A stretch of 64,000 bases of DNA, taken from Campylorhamphus procurvoides. Taxonomy: Eukaryota; Chordata; Aves; Passeriformes; Dendrocolaptidae. Every line of letters begins with the position of its first letter. The first letter of the stretch is position 1. The stretch is taken from NCBI GenBank assembly GCA_013396655.1, contig WBMV01004761.1:124186-188185 (forward strand). Reading direction: 5' to 3'. Shown here piece after piece: positions 37,501-49,830 of this stretch. Both the position numbers and the translations under genes were made by a program. The notes under the pieces were generated by a model that saw only the letters and a list, made by a program, of their open reading frames with translations, ran no database searches and was not told where the DNA came from.

Positions 37501-40500
37501 TGAAGGGCTCTTGAGAACAGTGTTTCCTGCAGCAGGTTGTTGTGTGCTCAGACTTTTCAATGAAGTAGAAATTGGGTCATTTTAGTGAATATTTGATTAA
37601 CAAATTCCTTACCCCCCCTTTCTGAATCTTACTCTGAGCTCTTGTCTGAGGTCAGTGCTAACTTTTAACAGATATATGGAGAGGGGCAAAGTGTCTCTGT
37701 AATTTTAAGAAATTAGTCTAACCATGAGATAGAGCCACTGCAGCAGGGTAGGAACTGGGAGGGAGATTTCTCTTCACAGTTCTTTACTGCTGCTTTGGTG
37801 CAGCTATGAGTGGTCAGTGTTATATCACTAGTTGTCTTTGTGTTAGGCCTCTCATTTTAGGATAGTGTCCATTTAAATACTGCTCCTGACTAGCATGAAG
37901 AGCTTGGAAATTGAGCAGGGGATTGAACTAGATGACCTCCAAAAGTCCCTTCTAAGATAAATTTTTGGTCTGGAAGTGTATTAGGGACTAAGTACTAAGC
38001 AGTGGTGTTGTTTTGCCTGTCCAGGGTATTGTGGGCTGCACTCCTATATCAGCTGGGCAATACTGACAGGAGACTTTTGGGAATTCCTGCAAATTTTCCT
38101 GTGCTTGAAGGTTATGGGGTTAGTCTTGCCATACACCTCTGAGCACTGAAACCTGACGACTCGAGGAGAGCCACCTTCAGAAGCAAGCTTGGGTCACATG
38201 TGTTCCCCGTGCCTGTGTTAAGTGCAGCCTTCAAGCCTTTTTAAGGCCTACTGGTGTGAGGCAATGTGCAATGGGAAGGAGAAGAGTGCCAGGGGCTTGG
38301 GGGTTGATGGGTGTCATCGATTTTTTGAGGCTCTTTAATTTTGGCACCAACTTGGAATGTCTGTGTGGCAGCACTGAGTGTGACAGAGTGAATGGCTTCT
38401 GTGCTCTTTGGAGTTTAGTTGTTTAGTAATTACTCACTCCACAGAGTGGAAAACTGATGGCAGGGGGGAGATCAAGTTCACAGCCATGGAAGGAGAAAAT
38501 TGGGACTGGGTCTGGTTGAGGAGCACCTGGAGACAGACCCAAACTATTGGTTTCTAGAAAGGAAACTGACATGTTACAATAGCTGAAGTTGTGATTCATT
38601 CCTTGTGAACCCACTGGAAACCTTGAATGCTGTACTCCATGCTACAGATGCATTTTTCTCTTCCCTCCACCCTGAACCTTCCTACTAATTGGAAGCATCC
38701 CCCCTGTTTACTCAGTTCCTAACAGGATGCTTCATACCAAATAATCAATCATGCAAAGTTTCTTAGCTTGTGACACATCCTAACGTGCGAACGAATAATT
38801 CTTAGCTAAGAACGGGCTACTGAGTCATATGGAAAAATAAACAGTCCTTGGACACTTAATGCTGTTGATGCTTCTGCTGGTAGTTTTGTAACTTCAAACC
38901 TTTACTGCTGCCATAGGGTAGAAAAAAACAGTGGCTCCACCCAGGAGTAAGGAGTGAGTTCAGAGTTTAGGCAGCACTTTAGGACATTTTAGGTGTGCCT
39001 TGGGCACATCTGGCTATGCTGGTCTTAACATTGCTGTCCTTTTGACAGCAAGAGAGCATGCACCCGTGCCTGCCTTGCCGTGAGCCCCCAGAGCTCTCCT
39101 ATTTGGCTTATGTAGCGTTGAGGATGAGCAGACCCATCCTTTCCAGCCACTGAGACCACCATGCCTACCAGGAAGATGGAGACAGGGGTGATAGCAGCAG
39201 CTGGACTGCCCAAAAAACATCCATCAAGGACACCAGAGAGGCCAATTTGCTTCTGTTTGTTTGGGTTTTATAGGGGGATCCAAATGCTCAGTGTGATTCT
39301 GGAGGAAGTAGGAGCAGTATTACCTGCTGGATTTTAATTTCATACAGGGAGACACTACGCCCAAGTGCACAACAAGACACAGGCAGAGCGTGGGCTTAAA
39401 GCAAGTCAACATAGTTGAACTTGCATAGAAATCCAAGCAGCAGCAAGGCCCGGGTATTGGACCTTGGTTGCCAGCAGTGGTGTAAATACCACAGGGCCTT
39501 GCTGTCGTTAGGATCACGCAGCTACATAAGGAGCTGTGGCATAAACACAGCCTTTCAGAGAGGGTATGGTTCAGGGAAGTTCTGAACTAATTTAGTAATC
39601 TTAACCCCACAGAAAAGTGTCTTTGGTAAATAAATCTACGGTTTGGCTGTTGCTGTACTCTTGCAAACCTGCCTGTGTGACAGGTGAGATGGTTTGCCAC
39701 GTCATGTGCTTTGCTCAGGGAATGCTGCTCAAAACTACTGTGATGTACATCTCCCGTGCTTCTCATCTTTTTCTTAGGTAACACTCTGTAGAACAACTGC
39801 CAAGTAAGCAAACACACTGGAGGAAAAAACAATAAAATAGGGAGTGAAGATTTAGGCTGGACTTTATGTGGTTGTAATAAGAAGGGCTGTGGCATCATCT
39901 GTTGAAAGGTTCTGGTTATTTTTTCTTCCTAAAGAAGTCAGCTTTGTTTTTAAAATAAAAGTCAAGAAAATGGCTTTATGATGTATTGCTGTAGTTTGAC
40001 CCAAAACTCATCAGAACTGGCAAAGAGAGATATGAGGTCCATTGATTTTTAATGTTTGCTTTAGAAAGGAGAGAAGTAGAACATGTATTGGTTACACTGC
40101 CAAGGTCACAGCAAGCAGTGTCACATGACAGTAGTTACAGTCAGGTGGAAAGTCTTAGCTGTACCTGAGCTGGCCTGAAACAGGACTGGCTCTCGGTCTG
40201 TGTTTTCTCCCTTCACTTGGATGTGCCAGCATAACTGCCTGGGTCAGTGCTTCCTAATGATGTCTGGGAAAGTGATCTGGGTTCAGATAAGCCTTTGTGA
40301 CTGTGCGTGCAAACTAGTCCCCATCAGCCTGACAGAATGAGGTTAGGGAACTGCTGTAGATGTACTCAGGTATAGTCAGGGTGTGGTACTCAGTCAGAGG
40401 TTACCCTTGTAACCCAACTGCTGCAGTCGGGGTGGTGTTTCACTCTGGGTTGAGTGAGCACTGTAAAGTCCCAGGGAGCCCTTTCCTCTGGGCAGCCTGA

Positions 40501-41091
40501 ACAGAGCAAGATTGGCAGCAATGAGGTTGTGGTCTGTAAACACAGCCTGCTGAACACCTTTGTATGCTAAGGGGGAGCACGCCCTCACTGGCAGAGCTCT
40601 GACTTATTTCTTGTCTGGCAAATTGTTTTTTGAAGCTCTGATGCCAAGTCTGCTAAGTATCTCTGGATTTTTGCTTGGTTTTGTAGGTAACTCTGGCAGT
40701 GTTTACAAGTAATCATGATGGCTTTTACTGGGCACTGCAGCCACTAAACCAGTTTACATTTGAAATTCTAAACCTGCTTCTTGTTACATGATTCACAGTG
40801 CACACAGAAAAGCCCTTACCTTTGTGTGCAGGAAACTGCAATGCAGTGATACCGAATCCAGCCTTTTAGTATACATGTCTGAATTATGTTGCCTCCTGAA
40901 TTCAGGTAGGGGTTGTAGATCTGCATAGTAGGGTGCTGTGGATCCTGGATCCTGCTACCCCTCTCTGTGCTGTGAATTGCAGTGTCTAAATAAGAGCTGA
41001 GGCCCTGATGTGTGTTTTGTGTAAAGGAAAGGAAGCAAACCAAATTCTGTCCATTTTTCTGGAGTTCATAATTCTCTTGTATTTTGTGCAG
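34561..41091 (+). other. MRPL14: MRPL14 first intron region
   Basis: This spans from the CpG island to the splice acceptor TTGTATTTTGTGCAG (AG at 41090-41091) before the first coding exon. The exact donor and the untranslated exon are not identified. Apart from a short CR1 relic near 37.9 kb I see no features. The overlapping short frames, for example on the minus strand around 39,587-39,898, have no recognisable similarity. Confidence 0.55.
37905..37967 (+). mobile_element. CR1 3'-end remnant
   Basis: 'gagcaggggattgaactaga' followed by 'tgacctccaaaagtcccttc' matches the CR1 core 'gggttggactagatgacctc…aggtcccttcc'. It is a short, old fragment on the plus strand in the MRPL14 first intron. 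Confidence 0.7.
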
Positions 41092-41110
41092 GTTTGTTAC
41101 CAGAATCCAC

Positions 41111-41184
41111 ATGGCTCTCTTGAATAGACAACTGGGTTTATCCATAGCCCATCTAAGCCGTGCAGTGATCCAGCGACAGTTCAG
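41111..41184 (+). CDS. MRPL14: MRPL14 first coding exon (mitochondrial targeting segment)
   Basis: The exon begins at 41092 after a pyrimidine-rich acceptor (…TTTTGTGCAG). Its ATG at 41111 starts MALLNRQLGLSIAHLSRAVI and continues QRQF, 24 codons plus two bases (AG), before the donor GTAATT at 41185. The segment is rich in Arg and hydroxylated or aliphatic residues and has no acidic residue, as expected of a mitochondrial presequence. It joins in phase 2 to the exon at 43598 (AG+T giving Ser), producing [20 protein letters not shown]. The remembered human start is of the same length class but differs in sequence, which is normal for targeting peptides. The assignment rests mainly on the in-frame join to the L14 domain and the 146-residue total (human 145). 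Confidence 0.88.
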
Positions 41185-43597
41185 GTAATTTTCAGATTTT
41201 CCTTTTGTTTTCTTCGGAGTGTTTCCTGATTGAGAGATGCTGTTAAGTAGGTCAAGCATAACATACAGTCTTTGTAATTCACATGAATAATATAATAAAA
41301 AAAAAATTTCAGAGTTGTCCCTTCTCAAGTTGAAAAGTGAGCCCAAATACCACTTTTGCAGGTTCCTGGCAGTCTGAACTCTGCATTTTCATATGTGTGT
41401 AGGGAGGCTTTTAGGCCTTTGAGAGTGATGTGTGGGCCTGCAAGCAGAAGTTGAAAGTGTCTGTGTTTCTTATGCAAGTGCAAAAAGCAACAGCCAGCCC
41501 CTGCTGATGCAGAGCCAATTATATGCTTAAAATTATTCAACAGTTTATCATCTCAGTTATGTACAACAAAAATAATCTGAAAAATTACTTTCTCATACTG
41601 TAATAGTGTCTATTTTGTTATTTTTCTTTAGTTTCTTGTTCCAGGCTCAAGGCATTTAAAGCTTCTTAAATATATGGATTTCATATTTTACAATGCCTTG
41701 TACACAGCTTAGAGCCTAATCCCACAGAGCACTTGGCTGGTATGGGGAATCTCTAGGCTATAACTCTTTGAAGGATCAGAGCTTCAGTTTAAAGGATGAG
41801 AATAGTCATTCCCGTGACTGTGGTCTGGAGAGGGGATTAAGACAATGCTCAGGGCTAGGTTGTGTGGTAGTCCTAGGAGGTGTCCAAGTCTTCCTGCCTT
41901 TCCTTGTAAATGGGCTGCGTGAGAGCATTGCTAAGTAGGCATTTAAAGCATATATAAGTGACAGCAAGAGGGAGGCGAAGTCCAGTCCATAGAGATAAGC
42001 AGGACTTCAACATTCTTAATGGGGAAGCCTTTCCTTTGAGGCAGGATTTTGCTCCAAAACTGTGGCAGAAACGAAGAGAGGAAAAGAAAAAGTACTCCTA
42101 GTACAGTTACTCTGTCTAGTGGTTTCTGCACAGTCACATGTAGAGCTGTTTCCTACTGCTGTGTTATATATGCTCAGTCCCACCTAGGTTTTCCCCTCTC
42201 CTTCCTGTGACAATGCTCTTCTCCATTTCCAGCCTTCTCCCTTCGGTCTCCTCTGCTGGGCAGCTACAGATGGCAGGCAGAGCAGATAGGGTGTGGTACG
42301 CCACAGTCCCTGCCAGGGGTTGGGATGGGAGAGGGTGGTTACTTGCAGAGGTGAGTGACTTCTGAGAGAGAGAGAGGAAAGCAGGGGTAGGCCTCTGCTG
42401 CAGGAAACAGATCTTGAAAGGCAGTGCTTGACCTCTGGAGCAGTTAGACTAACACAGACTGACCCAGCTGGCCTTCCCGCACTGCGTGTAAAAATATCTG
42501 CTTCAACTGATGTCCGTCCACACCATGTTTGGTGTGCAGGGATTTGCTTGTTTTCTAGGCAGCTTTGCAAATACACACCCACATGCCCTTCGTCTTCCTG
42601 AAGGGATGATGGTCCCTATTGGTCTTAATTGTACAAGTTTCTGCTCTGAAAAGGTGAATGGTTAGGTTGATTCCATATGCTGTCTGCTGAGTAGTTCAGC
42701 TGACAGCAGGTTCATATTCCTGCAGCTGTGGCAAGCATATTTCTAGTACCTTAATGCAAAGCAGTTGTTTAGCAGTAGAAAGGATGTTCCTACTTTTCCA
42801 ATGGTCTGTGTTTGGGTGTCCTTTGAAGAGAAGCAACAAATCACTTGAGTTTGAGCTCACTGAATAAAAGAATAGTGGTTTCTGTAAGAGAGTTTATTCC
42901 TGCTATTCCCAAGAATATTCTGAGTCAGATCTAACAATTTAGCGTTGTGCAGTGTATTTCTGTTTTTCCTCACTCCTGATAATCCCACAGAGGAAACAGA
43001 CACAGAAGAAACTGTATCTTTCAGGATTCCTCCCACATGGGGAAGGTGGTGATCTCTTAGATTCTAACTGGTGACAGCTTAGCACAACCACAGCAGGACC
43101 TCAGAGGTATTACTGAGAGCAGAATAAAATGGGAGACCCTCACAGACTTCACTTGAAAGAAGATTGGTCATAAAAGTCCTTATTGCTAGGGAATGCATAC
43201 AAGATTGAAAGAGCCTGAATTGAGTCTTAGCTTCTTGCAGGCTGTTTGTAACAGAAGCAAGCACAATTTTTTGCTTGTAAATTGAAGTTGAATCATATGC
43301 AGTTGATAAAAAGCCCATGAAATGCAAGCCACTCTTCACGCCATCTTTTAGTCGTGTTTCAGAGGAGAACGGTTATTTTATGTTTGACATTTAGTGAAGA
43401 GTGTGCAAGGCCCAAAGTAGCATCTGGCTTTCAAAGAGCACATTGAATGCAGTCGATGTGTCACCCATATGGTATGTATTTGTTGCTGGCGCCTTCCGAG
43501 TGGTTTGTGTAATGACAAGATTCTGTGCTGAGTTTGCCCTTTCTCCCCAAGGATTATTGGGGAGATCTGTCTCTCATTCTTTCCTGTCTTCTGCTAG
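41185..43597 (+). other. MRPL14: MRPL14 intron between the two coding exons
   Basis: A GT…AG intron of 2,413 bases (GTAATT donor; …CTTCTGCTAG acceptor). I see no repeats or further coding segments in it. The frame open upstream of the second coding exon from 43,401 runs through the acceptor by chance. Confidence 0.85.
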
Positions 43598-43964
43598 TGT
43601 CACTGGAGCATGCCGAGCAATACAGAAACTCACCCGCGTGCGAGTGGTGGACAACAGTGCCTTGGGGAATACGTCCTACCACCGGCCACCAAAATGCATC
43701 CACGTGTATAACAAGACTGGAGTTGGCAAAGTAGGAGATACGATCCTTCTGGCTATCAAAGGAGAAAAGAAGAAGGCTTTAATTGTAGGGCACAAAATGC
43801 CTGGCCCCACCATGACGCCTAGATTTGATTCCAACAATGTGGTACTCATAGAAGATAACGGAAATCCAATCGGGACTAGGATAAAAACACCAATACCCTA
43901 TATCCTGCGACAGAAAGAAGGCCAGTTCTCCAAAGTATTGGCCATTGCCCGCAACTTTGTATGA
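43598..43964 (+). CDS. MRPL14: MRPL14 second coding exon: mitochondrial ribosomal protein uL14m
   Basis: The exon encodes the whole ribosomal L14 fold and the stop codon (TGA 43962-43964). With the first coding exon the protein is 146 residues. Recognisable uL14 segments in order are [77 protein letters not shown] and the C-terminal [10 protein letters not shown]. The product is a core protein of the mitochondrial 39S subunit; in mammals its exposed face binds the MALSU1 assembly factor and contributes to intersubunit contacts (family knowledge). The frame is intact, without indels or premature stops, so the gene appears functional. The bacterial/mitochondrial-type spacing and the remembered near-identity to human MRPL14 exclude the cytosolic homologue RPL23. 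Confidence 0.97.
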
Positions 43965-44262
43965 AAGCCAAGAGAGTTCTTTAGCACTCCTGTTATATCC
44001 TTTCATACAGTTTTCATACAGTTCCTTTTTAGAAACTGGTGAAACGTGAAAAAGTTGAGGTTCATTCAAGAGTCTCTCCTCCTGTTTAAGAATTACATGC
44101 AACTAGTTTAAATGTTGAAATAGTTTCTTTTTCTCCAAAAGGAGGTTGATTTATTTCACAGAACATCTGCAGTGTGTTTGGGAAATGGTCCTTCACTCTT
44201 ACTGCTCCTGTGGTGATAATTTGATCTGTCATCATTAAAATAAAAACATGAAAATCCTTGTT
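43965..44262 (+). other. MRPL14: MRPL14 3' UTR
   Basis: From the stop codon to the expected cleavage region about 15-20 bases beyond the polyadenylation signal. The 3' end is inferred. It is short, AT-rich and without repeats. Confidence 0.6.
44234..44244 (+). terminator. MRPL14 polyadenylation signal (ATTAAA/AATAAA)
   Basis: Overlapping ATTAAA (44234-44239) and AATAAA (44239-44244) hexamers lie 270-280 bases after the stop codon. They are followed by a GT-rich stretch (ttgttctgtacggtttatgt), a good downstream element. Confidence 0.8.
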
Positions 44263-45669
44263 CTGTACGGTTTATGTCTCTTTTCCCTATTTCTGCCTTT
44301 CCCAGTTCCCCAGCAGCAAGACACAAGGCTCAGTCTCTGTCCCAGTGACACTGGGATCTACAAAATGGATTCACAAGTAATAGAGTAGGAGAGATACATA
44401 ATGAACTGTTGGTGCCTTGGGCACATTCAGTAAGAAGATTAGTTTCTATGTCTTTTCCTAAGAAAAGTATTTAGGCAGAATTAGAATCAGGACAGCATGG
44501 TGGCCTACAACTTCAGTGTGTGTGTCTAAACAGGGCATGCCAGAGATCAGGAAGCAGAGGTAGGAAGGGATGCTGAATGTGGTGGGTTTGAGATGCAGCC
44601 TGTGCTCTTTGCTTGACCAACCTCCAAAAATTGTGTTCTCCAATTAATGCAAGGGCTGGGCTCAGGCTGAAAGATCCACAGAAAGAAGTTCCTTTTTGGG
44701 ACCGTTGTCAGACATTGTCTGTGATGTCAGTTACTGAGACTGGCTGTTGTCCAGCTTCCTAAGCTCAGGCACAACAGTGGGCAAATGCTACTCTATTGCT
44801 TTCAGGGCCAGCTGTGATCCAGGAGCCAAACAGCTGCCTTTCTATGGAACTGAGCAGAGTAACTTTGTGCTCCTGGCTGGTAAGGGGACATTGGGGCTCA
44901 GCACTCTGCATTTTTGCTGTGCTGGGGAAGAGGGTGCAGGAGGTGCAGTAAGTGGGAGTTTAGCCAGCTTCAGACCATCGAGCTACTTCCTCACAGGTCT
45001 TGTGGCTGTGGTGGCTGTACCTTGCCCTTCCACCTCCTCTTCCTCTTATGCTGGGAAAGCTCCTTACCTTTGCAGTGCATTGCCCCCGTGTGAAGTTCTG
45101 AAGAATGCAGTGCTGAGCTATTCCACATTCCACTCCAGTTACTTCTTTCAGTATTAACCTTTAAGTAATGGAACTGTCCCACTTAGTAAATTTCTCTGTG
45201 AACTCAGTTCTGTGGGGAAGCAGAACCATCTGTTGCTGGCAGCACATTCCTTGTTTGCTGTTTGTTGTCTGTGGGTCAGGGAGCGTGGGGTCTGCTGAAT
45301 GTGGAGTCCTCTGAGCCTTGTGATCATTGCCTTTAAGCCCTCAGCCTGCCTCCTCCATAGGTGTCTGCCCACTGGCATAGCAGCAGAGCAGATGCTTGCC
45401 TGAAGTCAGTGTTTCCAGTCTATCTGAGTGCAGTCAACTTCTAGGAGAATTGTCCATCCTCAGAGGAGGTGTTTGTGTTATTTTTCTAAGTGGGATAGTG
45501 AACAAACTGCATGCCAGTCACAGTGATAAGCATGGGTGGCCTCCATCCCTTGGGTGGGGTTTGCTTCTGTGTAACAGGGGCATGACACAGCCTCATGTCT
45601 TGAACATTGTACATCGCCTTTTTTGCCTGGTTAAATTTCCTGGGTCAGCATGGGATGCTTCTGATGCTC

Positions 45670-45683
45670 TTTTTTTTTTTTTT
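45670..45683. repeat. Poly-T run
   Basis: Fourteen T residues followed by aatgg. No retroposed sequence is recognisable beside it. Confidence 0.9.
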
Positions 45684-46102
45684 AATGGATACACACTGGC
45701 ACCAGCAATGTTTTGTGCAGGGCTGCAGGGTGCTCAATCTTTTGGAGTTTGTCTAAGAGGTGGGAAAGGCAGCACTGTGCCCTGCCACCAGTGGATAAAT
45801 CTTCACAGCCCACATTTTTAAAGCTTATCCCAGTAGCAGGTTGAAGTATTTTGAGTAGAAAAAGGGTATATGATTTTATGCATTTTTAGAAGAAGGGTTT
45901 ATGCCACTCAACAGCTCTGCACTCTTGCTTTAGAAAACTGCGAAACTCCTCTAACCCTGATAAACACATGAACAAATACTTTTTTAGTTTTTTAATAAAC
46001 AAATTGTAAGCAAATTGGTAGGTCTGTCATGGCCTTCCTACAGACAGAAGGAGCACAGCGTTCCTCTATGTAAATCCTTTTGAGAAAATAAGAAGATGAT
46101 GA

Positions 46103-46136
46103 CTTCAACTAACACAGGGCTTCAACTAAAACAGAG
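46103..46136. repeat. 17-bp tandem duplication
   Basis: Two adjacent copies, cttcaactaacacaggg and cttcaactaaaacagag, differ at two bases. Confidence 0.85.
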
Positions 46137-49100
46137 CTTCAAATGGCACTTGTATGGGGTATTTTGTTTTTGTGCAAAGTCTGTGAGCAGAGTGGAAGTG
46201 AGGTCCATGCCAAGCTGAAATACCTCAGTCACAGCGAGCCTGGTTTATAACTCATCTAAAGGGATGCTTTACTGTGAGATTTTTGCTTGACAACAACTCC
46301 AGCCTCAAAGCATCTACCAGTAGGACCTGGGGGCCTGCAAACAATCCTTGTTTTTCTTGTCCTGATCATAAGGGCTATGAATCTCTCATGGGATGCACAG
46401 ATCCTGCTGTTTGGATATTAAACATTTCACAGAATATTTGCTAATAACTTTCCAGTGTTTTGCTGAGGAAGGGGTCATGGGGAGAGGGCATGAGAGGAAG
46501 TGGGCAAGACAATGCAGCATACTTGAGATTAAAATGTGAAGTGATGCTTTAGTTCTAAGCAAACTGATATGTGGAACTAAATCCTTAATCTCAGAGTTTA
46601 ATAAACAGACATGGAGACAGCTAAGCTAAGCATATCCTGTAGCGTGTCTCCTGCAGTTTTTACCTGTCTTCTCTGATGAGGAACACAGCCTCAGCAGAAA
46701 TCCCTCGCCTATGGTGACAGCTCTGTGCTTGGCAAATTCCAGGCACTGCCTGTGGCAGTATCTCTCTGAGGGGAAAGGGTCAGTCTTGTGGATGAGCACT
46801 TAGCCTGCTCCTACCCCTCCCACTGACTTTGGCCTCACCGTGGCTGTGGGATGGTCAGCCCCTGCTGGCTCCAGTGCTGCTCTGGCTGCAGAGCCCATGC
46901 AGGCAGGGTCAGATGGATTGGCCTGGCCAGCAGCCCAGGGTGTTGTGGGTTCTCCAGGCTCTCCCTTTGAGCAGGTCCTGCTCAAGGCTCCGCAGTTCCA
47001 GATCCTCTCTTTTGTTTTGGCCCAAGGGTTGATACCTGTTTGTTCTCAACTTCCAGGCTGTCCTCTGCTCTACTCTAGATGTGCCAGTTTTCTGAGATGT
47101 GAGGCAGTCGTGTCCTGGGAGCAGCTGCTGGCTTTCCTGTGCTCTGGCTTGTGGCATCCTTCTTTGGGACCTGCCTGAGGCTGAGCTCTCCCCAAATGAG
47201 AGACTTTTCCTTGTGCATCCATCCTACTAGGAAAGGAGATGTGATTTCCTCTGTGCAGCAGTTCTTCCTGCAGGCCCTTTTCTTAAAGAATGGCTGCAGG
47301 CAGGTGGGATGGTTCCTTCAGAAGATGGAAGAAAAACCAAAACACTACCTATCTCAGTTGCCAGAAAGTCATTCTCTCCCCTGCTCCCTGTTTATTATCC
47401 TGTGATTAACATGATTTTATATGGTAAATGGAAACATTTCTCAGTGTGAGACATGGTTAGAAGGAATTCTCTCTCTCATCTGAGCAGCCTCTGGGAGAAG
47501 TGCCACCCACTGCAGAGGGAAGGGGAAGCCAAAGGCAGAGTCCCGCCAGGGTCTTTTTGCCCCATTGCAAATGTGCTTCCCTGGTCAGCTCTGACTGGGT
47601 CCCTGGGTTAGTGTCCATTCCTGTACATTCAGATATGGGGTTTGTATCAGCCGAAGCTCCCAAAAGGGTGCCAATTCATCTGGCAATGGTGGAGACTTTG
47701 TGCCCAGACTTTCCTCCATGGGAGTTGGGCAAGAGGGGTCTTTTTTAGGGCATCCTGCATGGGTAGGAAGAGATGACCTTTGGGGATATTCTTGCCCAGA
47801 AAATAATTGCAATGAGGCTGTCTGGGTGAGGGCTCAGGTCTGGAAAGACACAGGCGAGCACTGGGGATTAACTGGCCGTGAGAAGGGGTGTCCCTGAAAG
47901 GAAGCGGGTGAGACAGATCACTGCGGAGGGATGCAGCAGGCAGCTGATGTCTTCCATCTGCTTGGAGACTGAGGCTGGGAGACAGGCGGCCCTGTCTCGT
48001 GGCCCTGTGCCAGCAGGGTGGATGGACCCCAGAGCTGGGGGAGGCAACTAGTGACTTTGATGGGTGGGAGGAGGGGGAGGTAGCTGAAACCCCAGCCGAA
48101 CTGGGGATGATGCAGCCAGAGACAGGGCTTTGGTTTAAAATGAGCATAGTTCGGTTGGCAGAGCTGAGGGCAGCAAGCTGCACATCCCAGAACGGGAGGC
48201 TAGATGGCAATGTGGGCATGATGGTGTGCCCAGCAACCTGCCCCCATGGCCCCTGCAGCTCAGTGGGCCCCTAAGCCTGACTGACACGCTGAGACAAAAT
48301 CTCCCTTCGTCAGCACGTTCCCCAGCCTCTGGCCCAGAGCAGGGCAGTGGAGCCACGGCTGATGAGGAGGAAGATGGAGACTTTGGGGTGGCTGAGCCTG
48401 AACTGGTCCCTTGGGAAAGACCTAGTGAGAGCTAGGGGCTCTGACTGAGGTTGAGCCCTGTCTCTGGAGGGTTGTTGAGTGACCAGGGGCATCAGGGTCT
48501 CATCTGGGTCACTGTTTTTCGTGAGGGTGAGCTGGGCTAGGAAAATTACTGGGAAGATGGGTCTGCAAGCTGCACTGTGATTCCCATGTGGCTGGTAGCT
48601 GTTTGTGTTGGGCAGAGGAGGGACATGATGGCCTGCCCCGCTGTGGGATGCTGGCTTATGAATTAAAGGGGGCTGCAAAACAGGGCAGGAATGGGCAGCA
48701 GGGAGACACAGACTGGTTCTCTTGGGAAGCCCCGAGTTGGGCCACTCTCCTGATGCAAAGAAGCCCCTAAAAATGCATTGCCACCCCTTGCCAGGGCCTT
48801 TCACCTAGAGGCAGATGCCAAATCCCCTTCCCTGAGGGAAAGGCATGCCAAGCCTCAGGTATGCAGACAGAGCAGCATTTTCCACCCAGCCGCTCACGCT
48901 CACATAGGCAGGAGCAGGACCCTGCCAAACCCTTCTGATGAGACAACTGAGGGCTGTCATTTTTTTAGCTGTCTGCTTCTCTTCTGGAGTTGGCTGTGCT
49001 GTTTAGGATCAGTATGAACCAGGGAAAGCAAAGAGGACAGGAAAACAGCTGAACCTGGGGTCTCGCTTGTTTATATCTTGCAGCTACTGTTCAAGATAGA

Positions 49101-49689
49101 CAACGGCAGTGGGAAAGTGTCCATCAGGGAGACTATGGGCTAGACATTGTACTGGGAAACCCAGAGGGCCTAGAGGGGGTAAAGAGCTGCTAAGTGAAGA
49201 AATGGGGCTGGGGCTGACACTGCTGCCAGGACAGAGCCCAGAGGTTGAAACTTGTCTGGTTGCTGCTCAAAGGGCTCTCCTCTGAGCAAGATAGCACTGA
49301 CTGCAGCCTTGTCAACTCGTTTTCTGAGTAGTTTCTCCCATTCTCCAACTTAAGAAATGGGGTGGCGAATGACACTGAATCTAGTCTTAATGCTGTTGCA
49401 GTGATGGAGCTTTGAGTGAGCATGCCAAGCTGGTCAGCTTATCTCCGAAGCTGTCAGGGATAGAGGATGAAAATTTTCCTAGGCTTGTTGCAGATACACC
49501 TCTAACAAGAAAATAGAATTGGAAAGCTCAGGAGTGTCTAGCCTGGAGAGAAGGAAGATTAATGAGGGCTCATGACAGAAGGATGAAAAGAAGGATGTGT
49601 AGAAAGCACATCAGGCACATCCATTCACCCTCTCTGAGGGTGCAGTAGAAGCAATGTTCAATCAAACAGGCTGTTGGAGGAAATAAAAT

Positions 49690-49830
49690 TAGCTTTTTTT
49701 TTCATTTTTGCTTTCACCCAAAGCACAAGTTGCTCCATGGAATTCATTGCTCCAGGGCTTCACTGCTTAACAGAGCTCAAAATGAACCTGGACGCTCACC
49801 TCCATGCTGGCTGGAGTGAGTGTGCTCAAT
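49690..49830 (+). mobile_element. Ancient CR1/L3-like LINE relic
   Basis: The order 'gctttcacccaaagcacaag', 'ttgctccatggaattcattg', then aaaatgaacctggac recalls the 3' coding end of old amniote CR1/L3 copies (tttcacccagcgca…tggaactcattgcc…). Flanking bases from about 49,500 may belong to the same copy. Highly diverged. Confidence 0.4.

Noticed and set aside
43401..43597. Extension of the MRPL14 frame upstream of the second coding exon
   Set aside because: The frame happens to stay open through the intron. A pyrimidine-rich acceptor ends at 43597 and the true upstream exon is at 41092-41184.
47647..48804. Overlapping Pro/Ser-rich minus-strand frames (190 and 164 codons)
   Set aside because: They reflect locally GC-rich sequence with few stops. 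No domain, splice sites or start context were found.
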